Shown here piece after piece: positions 11,848-22,217 of a DNA stretch of 64,000 nt (within the stretch, counting starts at the first letter, position 1; each line of letters opens with the position of its first letter). The notes under the pieces were generated by a model. The model made no database searches. It saw nothing but the letters and a program-made list of their open reading frames with translations, and was not told the origin of the DNA. The position numbers were made by a program, and so were the translations under genes. This DNA is from Apodemus sylvaticus (taxonomy: Eukaryota; Chordata; Mammalia; Rodentia; Muridae), in NCBI RefSeq assembly GCF_947179515.1, contig NC_067472.1:201770068-201834067 (forward strand). The letters are read 5' to 3'.

Positions 11848-14161
11848 TGCGAAAGGAGATCAGGAAACAGCTTGCAAGAGACCATTTTCTCTTTCCACCA
11901 TGTATAAATATTTCAGTTTTCGAACTTAGAGCCTCAGGTGATCTCACCAGCCCTGGGCCCTGTTTCTTTCATTGATTTTTCTTTTGGGGTTTCAGACAGG
12001 GTTTCTCTGTGTAGCCCTGATTGACTTGGACTTGCTGTGTAGACCAGGCTGGCCCCAGACCAGACATCCCCCTGCCTCTGCCTCCCAAGTGCTGGGATTA
12101 AAGGCATGCGCCACCACTGCCTGTCTGGGCCGTTTCTGCAATTGCATACTTTTTTGTAACAGACTATGTAGGACAGTGCTTTGCACAAACTGAATATGTT
12201 GACTTAAAAAGTTAATATTTCTGAAAGCAGTCAGTAAGTCTTTAGTCCTTTGATCGCCACATAACATATAAAGTAATTCCAGCAGATACAAATGCTCCCA
12301 GGGGAGTGGGCCCTTGTGCGCCTGCCCAGGTCCCCTTCCACAAGACGGCCGTCTTAAGACTCCTGAAAGCCATTAGGAGACAGGCAGAGCGTGTGCAGAG
12401 AGGCAGCCTGGGTAGGGGCCCACCTGGATTCTGGTGGGGGAGGGGGAGTGGGCAGCGGGCGTGGCAGGGTTGTGTTGAGCAGCCAGGCAGGAGGGGAGGG
12501 TGTGTGCCTTGGCTCCTGCTTCCGGCTCCTTCCCTGACGTACTTTCTGGCCTTTCTCTACCCATGGCTCCCTTCCCCGCCTTCCCTGTGCCTTCCAGCCG
12601 CACACACAGAGTCTGGAGACACTGAACTTGGGCCACAACCCCATTGGGAACGAGGGTGTACGAAACCTCAAGAATGGCCTCATCAGCAACCGCAGCGTGC
12701 TGCGCCTCGGCCTTGCCTCGACCAAGCTTACATGCGAGGGTAGGATGCGGGCCAGGCGTGCAGGGGCCGGCGGGGCTCGGCAGGGCGGCCGGCCAGTGGC
12801 CAGGCATGGGGCCCTTGGCCAGCCCCTGCGGTCCCCCTCCCAGGCGCGGTGGCCGTGGCAGAGTTCATCGCCGAGAGCCCCCGCCTCCTGAGACTGGACC
12901 TCCGGGAGAATGAGATCAAGACAGGCGGGCTCATGGCGCTGTCCTTGGCCCTCAAGGTGAACCATTCCCTGCTTCGGTTGGACCTGGACCGAGAGCCCAA
13001 GAAGGAGCCGGTGAGGGAGGGAGCTTGCTACCTACCCGAGCTGTTGTGGGCAGGGGCAGATGCGAGGGTGAGAGGGCCAGGGTGGGCAGAAGTGGGTAGA
13101 GGCCACACAGCCCTAGCCAGGCTGGGTCCCACAGGTGAAGAGCTTCATCGAGACGCAGAAGGCACTACTGGCTGAGATCCAGAACGGCTGCAAGCGCAAC
13201 TTTGTGCTAGTTCGAGAGCGTGAGGAGAAGCAGCAGCTGCAGCTGTCAGCCTCCATGCCTGAGATCACCATCACTGCGCCCCAGCCCCTGGAAGAGTCTG
13301 GGGACCTGACAGCCATAGGGTCTCAGAATGGGGCCCCGAGCCCTGGGCCTGGCCCTGACTCAGACTCAGACTCAGACTCTGACAGGGAGGAGCAGGAGGC
13401 CGAGGAGGAGGACCAACAAGACCAGCAGAGGGACAAGGGGGGCACTGACGGGAGTTCCTCGGCCCCCTGCCCTGCCCTCGTACCCTCCACGGACTCCCTA
13501 GGCCCTGGTGACAAGAGCCCCCCCGGGAGTCCCTCCTCTCCCGCTGAGCAGCGTATTTCTGTCTCCAGCCCAGGCCGAGGCCACAAGGTATTTGTGGTGA
13601 CCCGGGTGGAGAGTCCACCTGAGAGGCCAGAGCCCCCTGTTCCCCCCTCCTTTGTCTCCTCTCCTCCACCCTCTCCTCCCTCCCCGCCTGCCTCGCCGCC
13701 ATCTCAGACCATGGACACCCAGGACCCAGAGTCACCTGAGGCTCAGCCACAGCCGGAGCCATCTCAGGCAGGGCAGCCACTGCCCAATGGCCTGAAGCCT
13801 GAGTTTGCCCTCACACTTCCCCCAGAGCCACCCCCGGGCCTGGAGGCCAAAGGAGGCGGCTGCAGCCTGGAGCACGGTAAGGAGTGGGGAGGCTATCCAG
13901 GGGACGCCTGCCTGTGGGTGGACGGAGCCCTGCTCTGCAGCATGGCCCATAAGGACATAGGAAAAGGGGTTCCCAGTCTGGGCCCCAGACCTCCCACGGG
14001 GGTGGGGACTGTGTGGTCTGGAGGGACAAGGCCATGGCCCCACCTGCCTCTAAGGAAGCCGCCACCTACTGCCTACAGCACTGCACCGCTCCCAGGGTGC
14101 CAGCAAGCTGGAGGAGCTGCTCCTAGAGGCCAGTCAGGAGGCCCAGCGGGACACACTGTGA
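8719..14161 (+). CDS. Ppp1r37: Ppp1r37 (Lrrc68), leucine-rich-repeat PP1 regulatory subunit, 3' eleven coding exons
   Basis: Codes for protein phosphatase 1 regulatory subunit 37, a leucine-rich-repeat protein that binds and inhibits PP1 in the family literature. Eleven exons join in phase: 8719-8816, 10052-10097, 10204-10304, 10641-10760, 10948-11098, 11187-11342, 11637-11749, 12598-12739, 12844-13010, 13135-13876, 14079-14161, giving about 638 residues here. The first exon(s), expected to hold the N-terminus and the RVxF PP1-docking motif, lie upstream of the window. Visible LRRs include LRELYLADNKL, LQILDLRNNHV, LETLNLGHNPI and LLRLDLRENEI. After them come a basic helix, an acidic Ser-Asp run, a long Pro/Ser-rich disordered tail and a conserved LEELLLEAS C-terminus. 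Every junction has GT/AG. The assignment rests on recognising the protein; I am very confident. Confidence 0.96.
8845..8888 (+). repeat. (TG)n microsatellite
   Basis: Imperfect TG/CG repeat just inside the intron after the 8719-8816 exon. Confidence 0.9.
8940..9250 (+). mobile_element. Old B1 then B3-like SINE
   Basis: catcccagcacctagagg to gaaaccctgtctccaaaata (B1), then gagctgcccagatggctgag onward (B3). Confidence 0.6.
10052..10097 (+). CDS. Ppp1r37: Ppp1r37 coding exon
   Basis: A 46-bp exon between ttcttag and gtatgtg, encoding EFTDLEQRIHCLDLK plus one base of a split Gly codon. It starts the LRR-like region. Confidence 0.92.
10204..10304 (+). CDS. Ppp1r37: Ppp1r37 coding exon
   Basis: A 101-bp exon between cttcccag and gtgagt. 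It encodes EKLDYKACEALEEVF through NLDED and ends in phase 0. Confidence 0.94.
10641..10760 (+). CDS. Ppp1r37: Ppp1r37 coding exon
   Basis: A 120-bp exon, exactly 40 codons (GASALFDMIEYYES to AAHMMRK), between cctgcag and gtgggt. Confidence 0.95.
10948..11098 (+). CDS. Ppp1r37: Ppp1r37 coding exon
   Basis: A 151-bp exon between ccaccag and gtaagt. It encodes TSCLQYLDARSTPL to SGRPLMLL plus one base, covering an LRR with LAVLHLENASL. Confidence 0.95.
11187..11342 (+). CDS. Ppp1r37: Ppp1r37 coding exon
   Basis: A 156-bp exon after ccccag. It encodes ATALKMNMNLRELYLADNK and LQILDLRNNHVLDS, two clear LRRs. The donor is gtgcgc. Confidence 0.95.
11637..11749 (+). CDS. Ppp1r37: Ppp1r37 coding exon
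   Basis: A 113-bp exon after ccctag. It encodes LAYICEGLKEQRKG and LVLWNNQLTHTGMAFLGMAL, followed by gtgagt. Confidence 0.95.
11804..11846 (+). repeat. (TG)n microsatellite
   Basis: Pure TG run in a Ppp1r37 intron. Confidence 0.95.
11985..12125 (-). mobile_element. B1 SINE
   Basis: Antisense, from cagacagggtttctctgtgt to gcatgcgccaccactgcctg. Confidence 0.9.
12598..12739 (+). CDS. Ppp1r37: Ppp1r37 coding exon
   Basis: A 142-bp exon after cttccag. It encodes PHTQSLETLNLGHNPIGNEG to STKLTCE plus one base, with two LRRs. The donor is gtagga. Confidence 0.95.
12844..13010 (+). CDS. Ppp1r37: Ppp1r37 coding exon
   Basis: A 167-bp exon after cccag. It encodes AVAVAEFIAESPRLLRLDL through LDREPKKEP, the last LRRs. 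The donor is gtgagg. Confidence 0.95.
13135..13876 (+). CDS. Ppp1r37: Ppp1r37 large exon with acidic and proline-rich tail
   Basis: A 742-bp exon after cccacag. It starts VKSFIETQKALLAEIQNGCK, then an acidic DSDSDSDSD run, Glu/Gln-rich sequence and a long low-complexity PPSPPSPPASPP region, and ends near LEH. The low-complexity tail is the fastest-changing part of the family, so its length may differ from other mammals. Confidence 0.94.
14079..14161 (+). CDS. Ppp1r37: Ppp1r37 terminal coding exon with stop
   Basis: After gcctacag it encodes ALHRSQGASKLEELLLEASQ and EAQRDTL, then TGA at 14159-14161. The donor gtaagta follows four bases after the stop, so a further 3' UTR exon begins at 14259. 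The stop is too close to that junction to trigger nonsense-mediated decay. Confidence 0.93.
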
Positions 14162-14258
14162 CACTGTAAGTAGGTGCCGTGGGCCATCTCCAGCTGTGAG
14201 GAGGACTGGGCGGGAGGAGCCGAGACCCTGTTCTCACCATCCTCCATCTCTATCCTAG

Positions 14259-14685
14259 TTCTTTTCCGGATGGTCTGCGATGAGCTGAAGCCATCCCCAA
14301 GGATCTGCTGACTCCCGGCCTAGCCCCCCAGGGAACCAGGCGGGGCATCCCAGGCCTCGCCACAACACTACAGCCGCAAGGGGCACAGGCCTGGGAGCGG
14401 CTCCCTGGACTTGAGCGTGTATTTATGGGTCTGCCGCTCCCCAGGGTGGGGCTGGGCCTGGGCCGCAGGAGGAAGAGGCGCGAGGAGCTCTCCAGGGTCC
14501 TGAAGGGCCGGTGGCCAGCCTGTCCTGGAGGAGTAGGAGTGGGGCAGCCGCGTGCCGGCTCCCGACCCCTCTCAGGACCTGGCTGGTGAGCGTGGTGGTA
14601 GTTTGCCAGCCCCTGTGGGGTGGGGCCAGCGAGAAGGAACAGAGCTTTTTTTCTAAAGTGCAATAAAACCTATCAGGGAGCTGGG
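14259..14685 (+). other. Ppp1r37: Ppp1r37 3' UTR exon and polyadenylation signal
   Basis: Begins after tatcctag. AATAAA lies at 14662-14667, with cleavage expected about 15-25 bases later. A second AATAAA at 14829-14834 could serve as an alternative site. Confidence 0.8.
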
Positions 14686-16067
14686 CAAGCAGCAGTGTGA
14701 CTCTGGACCTGCTGCCCGGGCCACGGAGGCTGCACCCCGGCAGGCACTACAGCAGGGGCAGTGGGTGGGTGGACGGTGAGGGCGGGCTGGGCCGGGCCGC
14801 TCGGGGGGAGCAGCTCTCACGGCTTTTCTAATAAACGGAGCTGGGTTCACCTGTGCCTCTGTTTCCTGCTGGGCCCAGGTACTCAAGCGATGGGAGGGAG
14901 TGTGCTTGGTGCCGGTGATCCCCAGAAGAAACCCAGAAGGCTGGACACACCTCCCCCTCCCTGTCAACCCACCCCTCAAGAAGCCCACCCAGCTGCTGCT
15001 CTCCTGCCCCTCACAGCCAGGCTGAGGTTCTGGGGGAGGGGGGCAGCAGGTCCAGCCTTTCCCCTCCTCACCCTTTGTTAGAGTGTGCACAAGGCTAAGC
15101 TGCCTGCTCTGTCACTGGCATGGCCTGGCTTCCGGGATGTGTGTGGCTCAGCCGGGTGCGTTCCTCCTCGGAAGGCCTTAGGTCAGCCTCAGGCACTACA
15201 GAACAGAGAACCCAGGGAGAGCCTCTGTAGGAAATGGCTGCCGGCTGCCTTCCTTCCTGTGTGGACGCAGGCTGCCTCCTCCTGGTGCCCATGTCCTTTC
15301 TGTCATAACCCGGGACCCTCCACCCTCACCATCGTGTCTGTCGGAATCGCCTGCTTGCTTGGGTTTTCCTCCCTAATGAATTTTTAGGCACAGAAGTGTG
15401 GGTGTACAAGTCAGTGTGTAAATGTGGTGCATGCCTACTGCGGCACACTCGTGGAGCCCAGGAGAATCCTGGGTATCACCTCAGAGATGCTGCCTTCCTC
15501 CGTTGCAGGTGCCCAGCTTGCAACCCTGTCAGGAAGTATGCTTCACCACAGTGACCTGGGGGACCCAGGACTCCCTTGAGAGGACTCCAAAACGTGTGAC
15601 AGTCTATAAAAGGGCAGTTGGGGGCCAGAGGGCAAGGTTCAGTGGTGTAGGACTTACCAGACATGCCCCAGGTCTACCCTTAGCATATCTAAAAGATACA
15701 CAGACACACACAACGTCGTAGCTGTCTGTACACCTGTGGACCCAGTCACCCGGGAAGGGAAATGGGGTTCACTGAAGCCCAGAAACTCCAGGCTATGCCA
15801 CAGGGCTGGCCATGTGACAACAGTATTGGAGTGACAAGCCACAGGCTGGAAAGGTTCCCTCATTCTCAGAACCTCTATGCAGGAGACAACGTCCAGTAGC
15901 AGCCTCAGCCCTCATGGCCTGTCGCTGTTGGTGCGGCCTTCCAGAGCGTGTGGGTCAGTCAGCTCTAGGGCTCACTGGATCCCAGCGCCCTGGGACTGCG
16001 GGCCCATTTGATGACAGAGGCCATCATTTGGCCACATATGTCTTCCCTCTGAGAACTCAGCCACTTG

Positions 16068-16210
16068 TCTTTTTTGTTTTGGGACAGGGTTTCTCTGTGT
16101 AGCCCTGGCTGTCCTGGAACTCACTGTGTAGACAGACCAGGCTGGCCTTGAATCTGAGGATTGCGCCTGCCCCTACCTCCTGAGTGCTGGGATTAAAGAT
16201 GTATGCTGCC
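16068..16210 (-). mobile_element. B1 SINE
   Basis: Antisense copy with gacagggtttctctgtgtag and a diverged end. Confidence 0.88.
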
Positions 16211-16639
16211 AACTGGCCTGGTTTTGAAGCTGTAGTGAGTCCTAGTGACCTGAATACCCTGACAGGAAATGTCCCTAGCCAGACTTCTGGCGCCCAGCAT
16301 AGAGGCAGCCACTGCAGGCATGCGCTGGCTGTCACCCTGAGGCCTACAAGCCTCCGTCATCCTGGGGCAGACGGAGGGTCTTGTCTACTCAGCCCGTTGC
16401 AGTAGCAGGAGAGTCATGGACTGCCTTCTGGTTGGTGACAGCCAGCTTCTTGGCCAGTGTGAGTTCCCACAAAAGCCATGTCGTATATGGGGCAAAGAGT
16501 ATACACCTGCTTGGACACACCCATTCCAGCCTCAACTTAGAGAAGATGCTGAGGCTGGCAGAGGTGGGGAGACAGCAGGCCCAGTGAGCCAGCGAGGCCG
16601 TCAGTACTGCAGCTTCACCCTCGGCAGCAGCGTCTGCCT

Positions 16640-16757
16640 TGCGTTTCTCTGTAGTCCTGGCTGTCCTGGAACTCACTCTGTAGACCAGGCTGGCCTCAAA
16701 CTCAGAGATCCGCCTGCCTCTGCCTCCCAAGTGCTGGGATCACAGGTGTGTGTCAAA
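16640..16757 (-). mobile_element. B1 SINE, truncated
   Basis: Antisense, starts at gtttctctgtagtcctggct and ends in cacaggtgtgtgtc. Confidence 0.88.
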
Positions 16758-16830
16758 TAATAAATTTTAATTTTAAAATTTATTTATTAAATGTTATTAA
16801 TTTATTAAAATGTTAAAAAATAAATACTTG

Positions 16831-16975
16831 GCTGGGCAATGGTGGTGCACACCTGTAATCCCAGCACTTGGGAGGCAGAGGCAGGTGGATTTCTGAGTTC
16901 GAGGCCAGCCTGGTCTACAGAGTGAGTTCCAGGACAGCCAGGGCTACACAGAGAAACCCTGTCTCAAATAAATAA
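16831..16975 (+). mobile_element. B1 SINE
   Basis: Full-length sense copy. Flanking aaataaatac is seen on both sides as a possible target duplication in AT-rich DNA. Confidence 0.93.
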
Positions 16976-17013
16976 ATACCTATATACATACTTTTATTTT
17001 TCTTGTTTTTATT

Positions 17014-17024
17014 TTTTGAGACAG

Positions 17025-17099
<75 letters not shown>

Positions 17100-17130
17100 C
17101 CCTGGCTGTCCTGGAGCTCAAGAGATCCGC
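17014..17130 (-). mobile_element. B1 interrupted by (TC)n expansion
   Basis: gagacagggtctc is followed by about 33 TC units (17027-17095), then catggccctggctgtcctgg, so the repeat grew inside an antisense B1. Confidence 0.85.
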
Positions 17131-17874
17131 AAGCATACTTACTAAGAGAGAACAGAGTGGGGGGGAGGGGGATTCAAGGACAGGGACAGCTTGTGGGAAA
17201 GGTTCTCTATTGATGTGGGCCTTGTGTGTTGTGCTTGGGTTGGCAGGCTTGACAGCCTCTGTCTCTGACCACTATGGTCTTCCCAACCCTTTTTTTGGGG
17301 GGGGGAGGCTTAAATTACCAATTTAGATTTTTAAATTATATTTACTTGATTTTTGTGGGGGTGCGATTTCCATGACATCACAGATGTGGCAGCTTGCTGG
17401 AGTCAGTTTTCCCTTTTACCCTGTGGGTCTGTGGGACCACACCTAGTTGCCCGGCTTGGCCACAGACACACTGAGCCATCTTGCTGGTCTGTGAGACTGT
17501 GGGAGGGAAATGGTATAGAGGAACTGGTTGAAGACCAGGCCGGGTTCTTAGCTGGCCCCCCAAAACATCCCTCTGTATGAAGGTTGGTTGACCTGAGGGA
17601 CCTCATCAAGGCCTCCTAGCACGGTGGAGTGCACCTGTTGGCTCACTATGTGCCCAGGATCTCGGGCGGGTTAGCAGCTGGTCATCCTGGGCACACTGGA
17701 ACTTTTCGTGAGCTCTAAGGTGCAGGCAAAGCAATCGACCTGGGGCCAGGGGCACAGTGCCTCTCTCTGCTGCCTGTTGATTTGGGCTTCCCCCATGTCT
17801 ATACAGAATGCTTCTCAGAAATAGGCAGTGGCAACAGACTCCACAATACTGCGAGACGGTTTGGTTTGGAGGAT

Positions 17875-18210
17875 TTGTCTGTCACAGGGCCTCTCTTTGT
17901 AGTCCTGGTTTTTCTGAAACCCGTTGTGTAGAACAGACTGTCCTTGAACTCACAGAGATCCTGCCCCTGCCTCCCGGTTTTTAAAGATTTATTGCTTCAT
18001 GTGTGAGTGTTGCCTGTGTGTTTATGTGTCCATATGCGCGTGCAGGACCCACAGAGGCCAGGAGAGGTTTGTCAGATCCCCGGAACTGTGTTGGGCCAGG
18101 TTCTCTGCAAAAGCAGCAGATGTTCCTAACTACCAGACCTGTGTGCGGCACACCTCAGAGGATCTGACCCTAGCCCTGATGCCATCTCTCAGGTCTGGGG
18201 GTAGCCTCGG
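17875..18210 (-). mobile_element. Old B1 and B3 SINE fragments
   Basis: Antisense B1 remnant to 17975, then B3-like aaagatttattgcttcatgt through cccacagaggccaggagagg. Confidence 0.6.
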
Positions 18211-18339
18211 TTCCTGGCGGGCGGGCGGGCGCTGAGACATTTCAGACAGTTGGGTCTTGGAACAATGCTTTCCACTCCATACTGAATATGGAAGTTTAAC
18301 AGGGTGTGGAGAACCCCTATTCTTACTTTTAGTTATGTA

Positions 18340-18569
18340 TTTGTCATCTTGTTAAATATTTTATCTTTATAGGTTTGTGCGTGTGTGTGTGCGTGTGTGT
18401 GTGTGTGCGTGTGTGCGTGTGTGCGTGTGTGTGTTCATGCATGTGAGAGCAGTGTCCAGAGGGACCAAAGGAGGACATAGAGTTCCCTGGAGCTGAAACC
18501 TCCTTATGTGGGTTTTGGATCCACGGGTGGGTCCTCGTGCTCTGAACTACCGTCACTGGCCACCACATG
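18340..18569 (-). mobile_element. B3-like SINE with (TG)n
   Basis: (TG)n at 18375-18435, then a B3-type antisense body. It is the insertion target of the Rpl18a retrocopy. Confidence 0.5.
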
Positions 18570-19202
18570 AAGCACTTTTTTTTTTTTTGACAGTATAGAG
18601 GTTTTATTCAGTGGGTCTCTGTGTCTAGAAGAATGTGTTGGGCCTCTTGGTGGTGAAGCGTGGCTTGTGCTGGCGCCGCAACACCCGGTGGGGCAACGGG
18701 AACTTGATCTTGGAGTCGTGGAACTGCTTGACAGCTGGCCAGCGGCACTTGCCAGCTGCAATCTCCTCCACCTTCATGATCTGGATGGAGTGTGCGCGGG
18801 CACGGTGCCGGGCACCCATGTCTCGGTAGCACTGTGTGACCACGCCAGCGGTGGTCAGGTCACGGTATTCTCGGTACATGTTGTGAGTGCCACTGCGCAA
18901 GTCGTAGCGCAGCCAGATGCCGAAGTTCTTCACACGCAGGGGTGACTTCTCAAACACCTGCCCGCAGTACACAATCTCCCCAGATGACTTCTTCATCTTC
19001 TTCAGCTGTGACACAAAGTACCAGAAGCGGGACTTGGCCACCACATGGTTGGGTGCAAAGATCCGCATACGGTACAGTGGCGGTGTGTGGCATTTTGGGG
19101 TTGGCAAGCAGCGCCCCACCACCTTGTACTCCCAAAGCGTGCCCGACGCCTTCATGGCACTGCGCGCTCGTTCACCGCCAGTCACAAAAGAAAGCACTTT
19201 TT
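18570..19202 (-). pseudogene. Rpl18a (eL20) processed pseudogene, full-length open frame
   Basis: An intronless retrocopy of ribosomal protein L18a mRNA. The frame 18625-19155 encodes 176 residues from MKASGTL to KRPNTFF, the normal family length. The 5' leader starts with a CTTTT pyrimidine tract like the parental transcript, AATAAA on the minus strand is at 18603-18608, and an A-tail (T run 18576-18588 on plus) follows. An 11-base direct repeat, aagcacttttt, flanks it at 18570-18580 and 19192-19202 as a target-site duplication. Against the recalled parent I see four changes (Arg to Trp twice, Ser to Leu, Ala to Val), so it is probably neutral, although no frame break is visible. Confidence 0.93.
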
Positions 19203-20134
19203 CTTTGTGTGTGTATACATATTGTGTACATGTGTGTACTTGTGGGAATTGGTTCTCTTTCACTCTGTGGCTCGTAGTGGTCTAGTTCTGGTTATCAAGC
19301 TCGGCAGCAAAAGCCTTCATTGGCTGACTGAGATAGGGTCTCACTCTGCAGCTCTGGCAGCTTAGAACTCAGTAAACCAGGCTGGCTTGTTGGAACCCAC
19401 ACAGATCTGCCTCCTCCGCCTCCTCCTCAAGTGCAGGGACAGAAAGTGTAAGCCGGCCTGGCGTGGCCCTTGGGTCTCTGCAATGCAGTACTTAGTTAGC
19501 TCTGCCTTCCTTCCTCACGGCGCCGGGTGGGAAACCCCGGGCTGAGTGTGTGGCTGTGTCACTGGGGACTCCGGAGCCACCCACAGGAGGGATGCCCATC
19601 CTTGACCTCTGACGGTACCAGCAGGGACGGTCCCATCTGCCTGGCCTGGCTCTGATTACATCCCTCTCAGCTCCCAATCCCGTTCCTCAGCTTCCCTGCT
19701 GGTGACGTCTGCACAGATGACAACCAGGTCCAGCCCGTGGCCCAGGAGTGACTTGTGAAACAAGTGCCTCAGCAGTCCTCTTGGACAGTTACCTGCCTCT
19801 CTGGGGAAGGCAGTGCCACTCAGGCATAACACGCATGCTGAGGGGCAGGGCCACCTAGTGAGGTCACAGGCCCTGCCCTGGGAAGTGCCAGTTCCTGTCC
19901 TGCCCACCGAGGGCTGGCTAGGGCGTGGGGACAAAGGCCTGGGATGCCTTGAGGCCTGGGCGCTCCCCTTCGCCTGACTCAACTTGGCGTCACCCCTGCA
20001 ACCTCGCTCAGCCTCCTACCACCCGGGATGTCAGCCTGAGTTGCCAGGATGCCGTCCAGAGGCCTGGTTACCTGAGGAGGAAGTGGGTCAGACGCATCCT
20101 CACCTAGCCAGAAATCCAAGACATGAAAGACAGC
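19203..20134. other. Intergenic, retrocopy to Nkpd1 3' end
   Basis: An old antisense B1 lies at about 19325-19460. I see nothing supportable in the rest. Confidence 0.5.
19325..19460 (-). mobile_element. Old B1 fragment
   Basis: Diverged antisense match: gagatagggtctcactctgc, aaaccaggctggcttg. Confidence 0.6.
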
Positions 20135-20412
20135 CTTGGCTTTCCACAGCTTCCTTTATTACTTCTGGGACTCCATGTTTCAGAGACGCCTCCGCTCGCT
20201 CAGACCCTTGTGGAGCAGCTGCCGCTCCCGGAAGCGAGTACCTGACGCCCTTTGGCTTCCAGAGTGGTCACGTGTGTGGTGTGTGGCCATCCCATACCCC
20301 ATTGCTCTTGAGTCAACTCTTGCCATCAGGGCAGGGGGACGTTGCTGTCCCCTGTGGCTGGTGTTCTCCATCCCAAACCCAAGCAGCCTCTAAACCCCTG
20401 AAATTAAAGGAC
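20135..20412 (-). other. Nkpd1: Nkpd1 3' UTR
   Basis: Runs from the stop to the minus-strand AATAAA at 20155-20160 and an expected cleavage point about 20 bases further on. Confidence 0.75.
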
Positions 20413-22217
20413 TCAGGCCGTCGGCCTCGGCTTGCCCCCATGGGTCCGGTCCCGGGTCTGATGTGCCTCTCTACTGTGTCCTGATCCTTGGCCGGCTTGG
20501 GACGTGCCTGCGGCGATAGTAGCTCTGGGACTGGTCTGGGGACGGTCCTGGGATGGGGACTTGGGCGGGCTGGGCGGCTTGAGCGCGCTGACGGCCCGAA
20601 TGAGGCCCATGCGGCGGCGGATGGAATGGTCCAGGTTGACCGTGCAGCGCAGCAAACTCTGCGCCTCAGCCACGGTGAAGGGGAAATCAGTGCCCAGAAA
20701 GCGCTCGAAAAGCTCGGGATCGCCATCCAGGTCCAGTACGTTCTGCAAGGACTTGGTCATGGTGTGCAGCTCGCGACTGTTGTCGCAGAAGACGTCCCAG
20801 AGACGCGCGCGCCCCTCTGGCGCGCCCCCTGCCTGCTGCCGGTCCTCCAGGCACTGCAGCACCCAACTGAGTCGACAAGGCCACTGGTTGGCGAGCACGA
20901 CCCAGGCCACCGCGTGGCGCGGTGTGGGTCCCACGCGGTCGGGCTGCTGCTGCTGCTGCTGCTGCAACAGGCGCACGGTAATGGGCACCGTATTGACGAT
21001 GCGCCGCATGGACACCACGTTGTCGGGCACGTACTCGTACAAGCAGTCGCCCTCGTCGTGCAGGCAGCACAGCGCCTCCTGGATGCGTCGCGCCGCCTCC
21101 GCGTCCACGCGGCTCTGCGTGCGCTCGGCGTCTGCCTGGGTCTCTACCGCCAGCAGCTGAGCGCCCTCGCCCGAGCCCGAGTCCCCAGGGCTCTGCGGCT
21201 GCAGCTTGATCGTCAAGTCCCGGAACAACAGATCGTCCCGGCTACGCACCGCGTCGTGCAGGAACTGCAACTTGGTGCGACGGCCCATGACCGGCACGGA
21301 GAAGGGTAGCGTGACCGTGCGGTTGAGGAACAGGTAGCCGTTGTCAGCTGTGCCCTTCATGTTTCCCGCGCTCTCTAGGCACGCGGCCAGGATGCTGGGG
21401 TCCACCACTAGGATGAAGATGAAGGGCGCGTGGCTGTCGGACAGCAGAGTGTTGATGGCGTTCAGCACGCCCACCACACGCTCCGGGTAGCACGTGTCCA
21501 GCCCGGTGACCTCGAGGACCACCCGCAGCCGGCGTCGCTGGTAGATCTCCAGGAAGCACAAGAAATCGGTGAGCAGCTCCACCTCCTTCTTCACCTCGCA
21601 CATGAAGCCCAGCTGGCTGCCGAACTTCTCACGCGACACCAGGCGCTCGATCTTCTTGCGCTGGCTCACGAACAGATGCTTGCCCACGGAGTACACGGCC
21701 ATGAGCAGCCCCGAGCCGGACAGCGTGGTGGCCGCGCCGCCCAGCGCTTTGAGCACGCCGCGCTCTCCGTGGCCCGGCGCGTGGCCTCCCAGCGACAGGT
21801 ACAGCAGCCCCACGCCCAGGCACAGCGCGGCCAGCAGCGCCAGCAGCGCCAAGCACACGCGACGTCGGCAGTGCCACTCGCGTTGGCAGAGGCCATCGCG
21901 CGGGCCACAGGGCTTGTTGCCCAGCACCGAGTACACGCTGAAGGGCAGCGCGCCGTAGTGGTGGCGGATGCCCTCGCACAGCGTCGTCACCAGCCCCGCC
22001 CACAGCTTGTCGGTGCCGGCGTACTGCCAGGCGCTGAAGCGGATGAACAGGAAGCGCACGTTCCTGCGCCGCAGGTGCAGCTCCGTGATCACCGGCTGCA
22101 GAAACACCAGGAACCACAGCAGCTGCGGGACGCCCCAGCCGCGCACACGCCGCGGCTGCCACTGCACGCGCTGCAGCTCCTCGCTCTCGCGCTGCGCGGC
22201 CTCCTGCTGCATCAGCG
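20413..22217 (-). CDS. Nkpd1: Nkpd1 large 3' coding exon
   Basis: 1805 coding bases after acceptor ctgtcccccag, from LMQQEAAQRESEELQRV to the stop at 20413-20415. It carries the transmembrane segments, the Walker-B-like region and the conserved RRIVNTVPITVRLL and SLLRCTVNLDHSIRRRMG motifs. GC content is very high, which creates long antisense frames. Confidence 0.95.

Larger units (their letters stand above)
14690..18560. other. Intergenic, Ppp1r37 to the Rpl18a retrocopy
   Basis: 14690-16060 shows no gene signal. 16068-18210 is mainly B1 and B3 SINEs, a (TC)n tract and an AT-rich patch. Confidence 0.6.

Noticed and set aside
12354..12965. 203-codon minus-strand frame
   Set aside because: Lies antisense to a Ppp1r37 exon and its flanking introns, with no splice logic.
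17003..17213. Ser-Leu and Arg-Glu repeat frames
   Set aside because: Products of the (TC)n tract.
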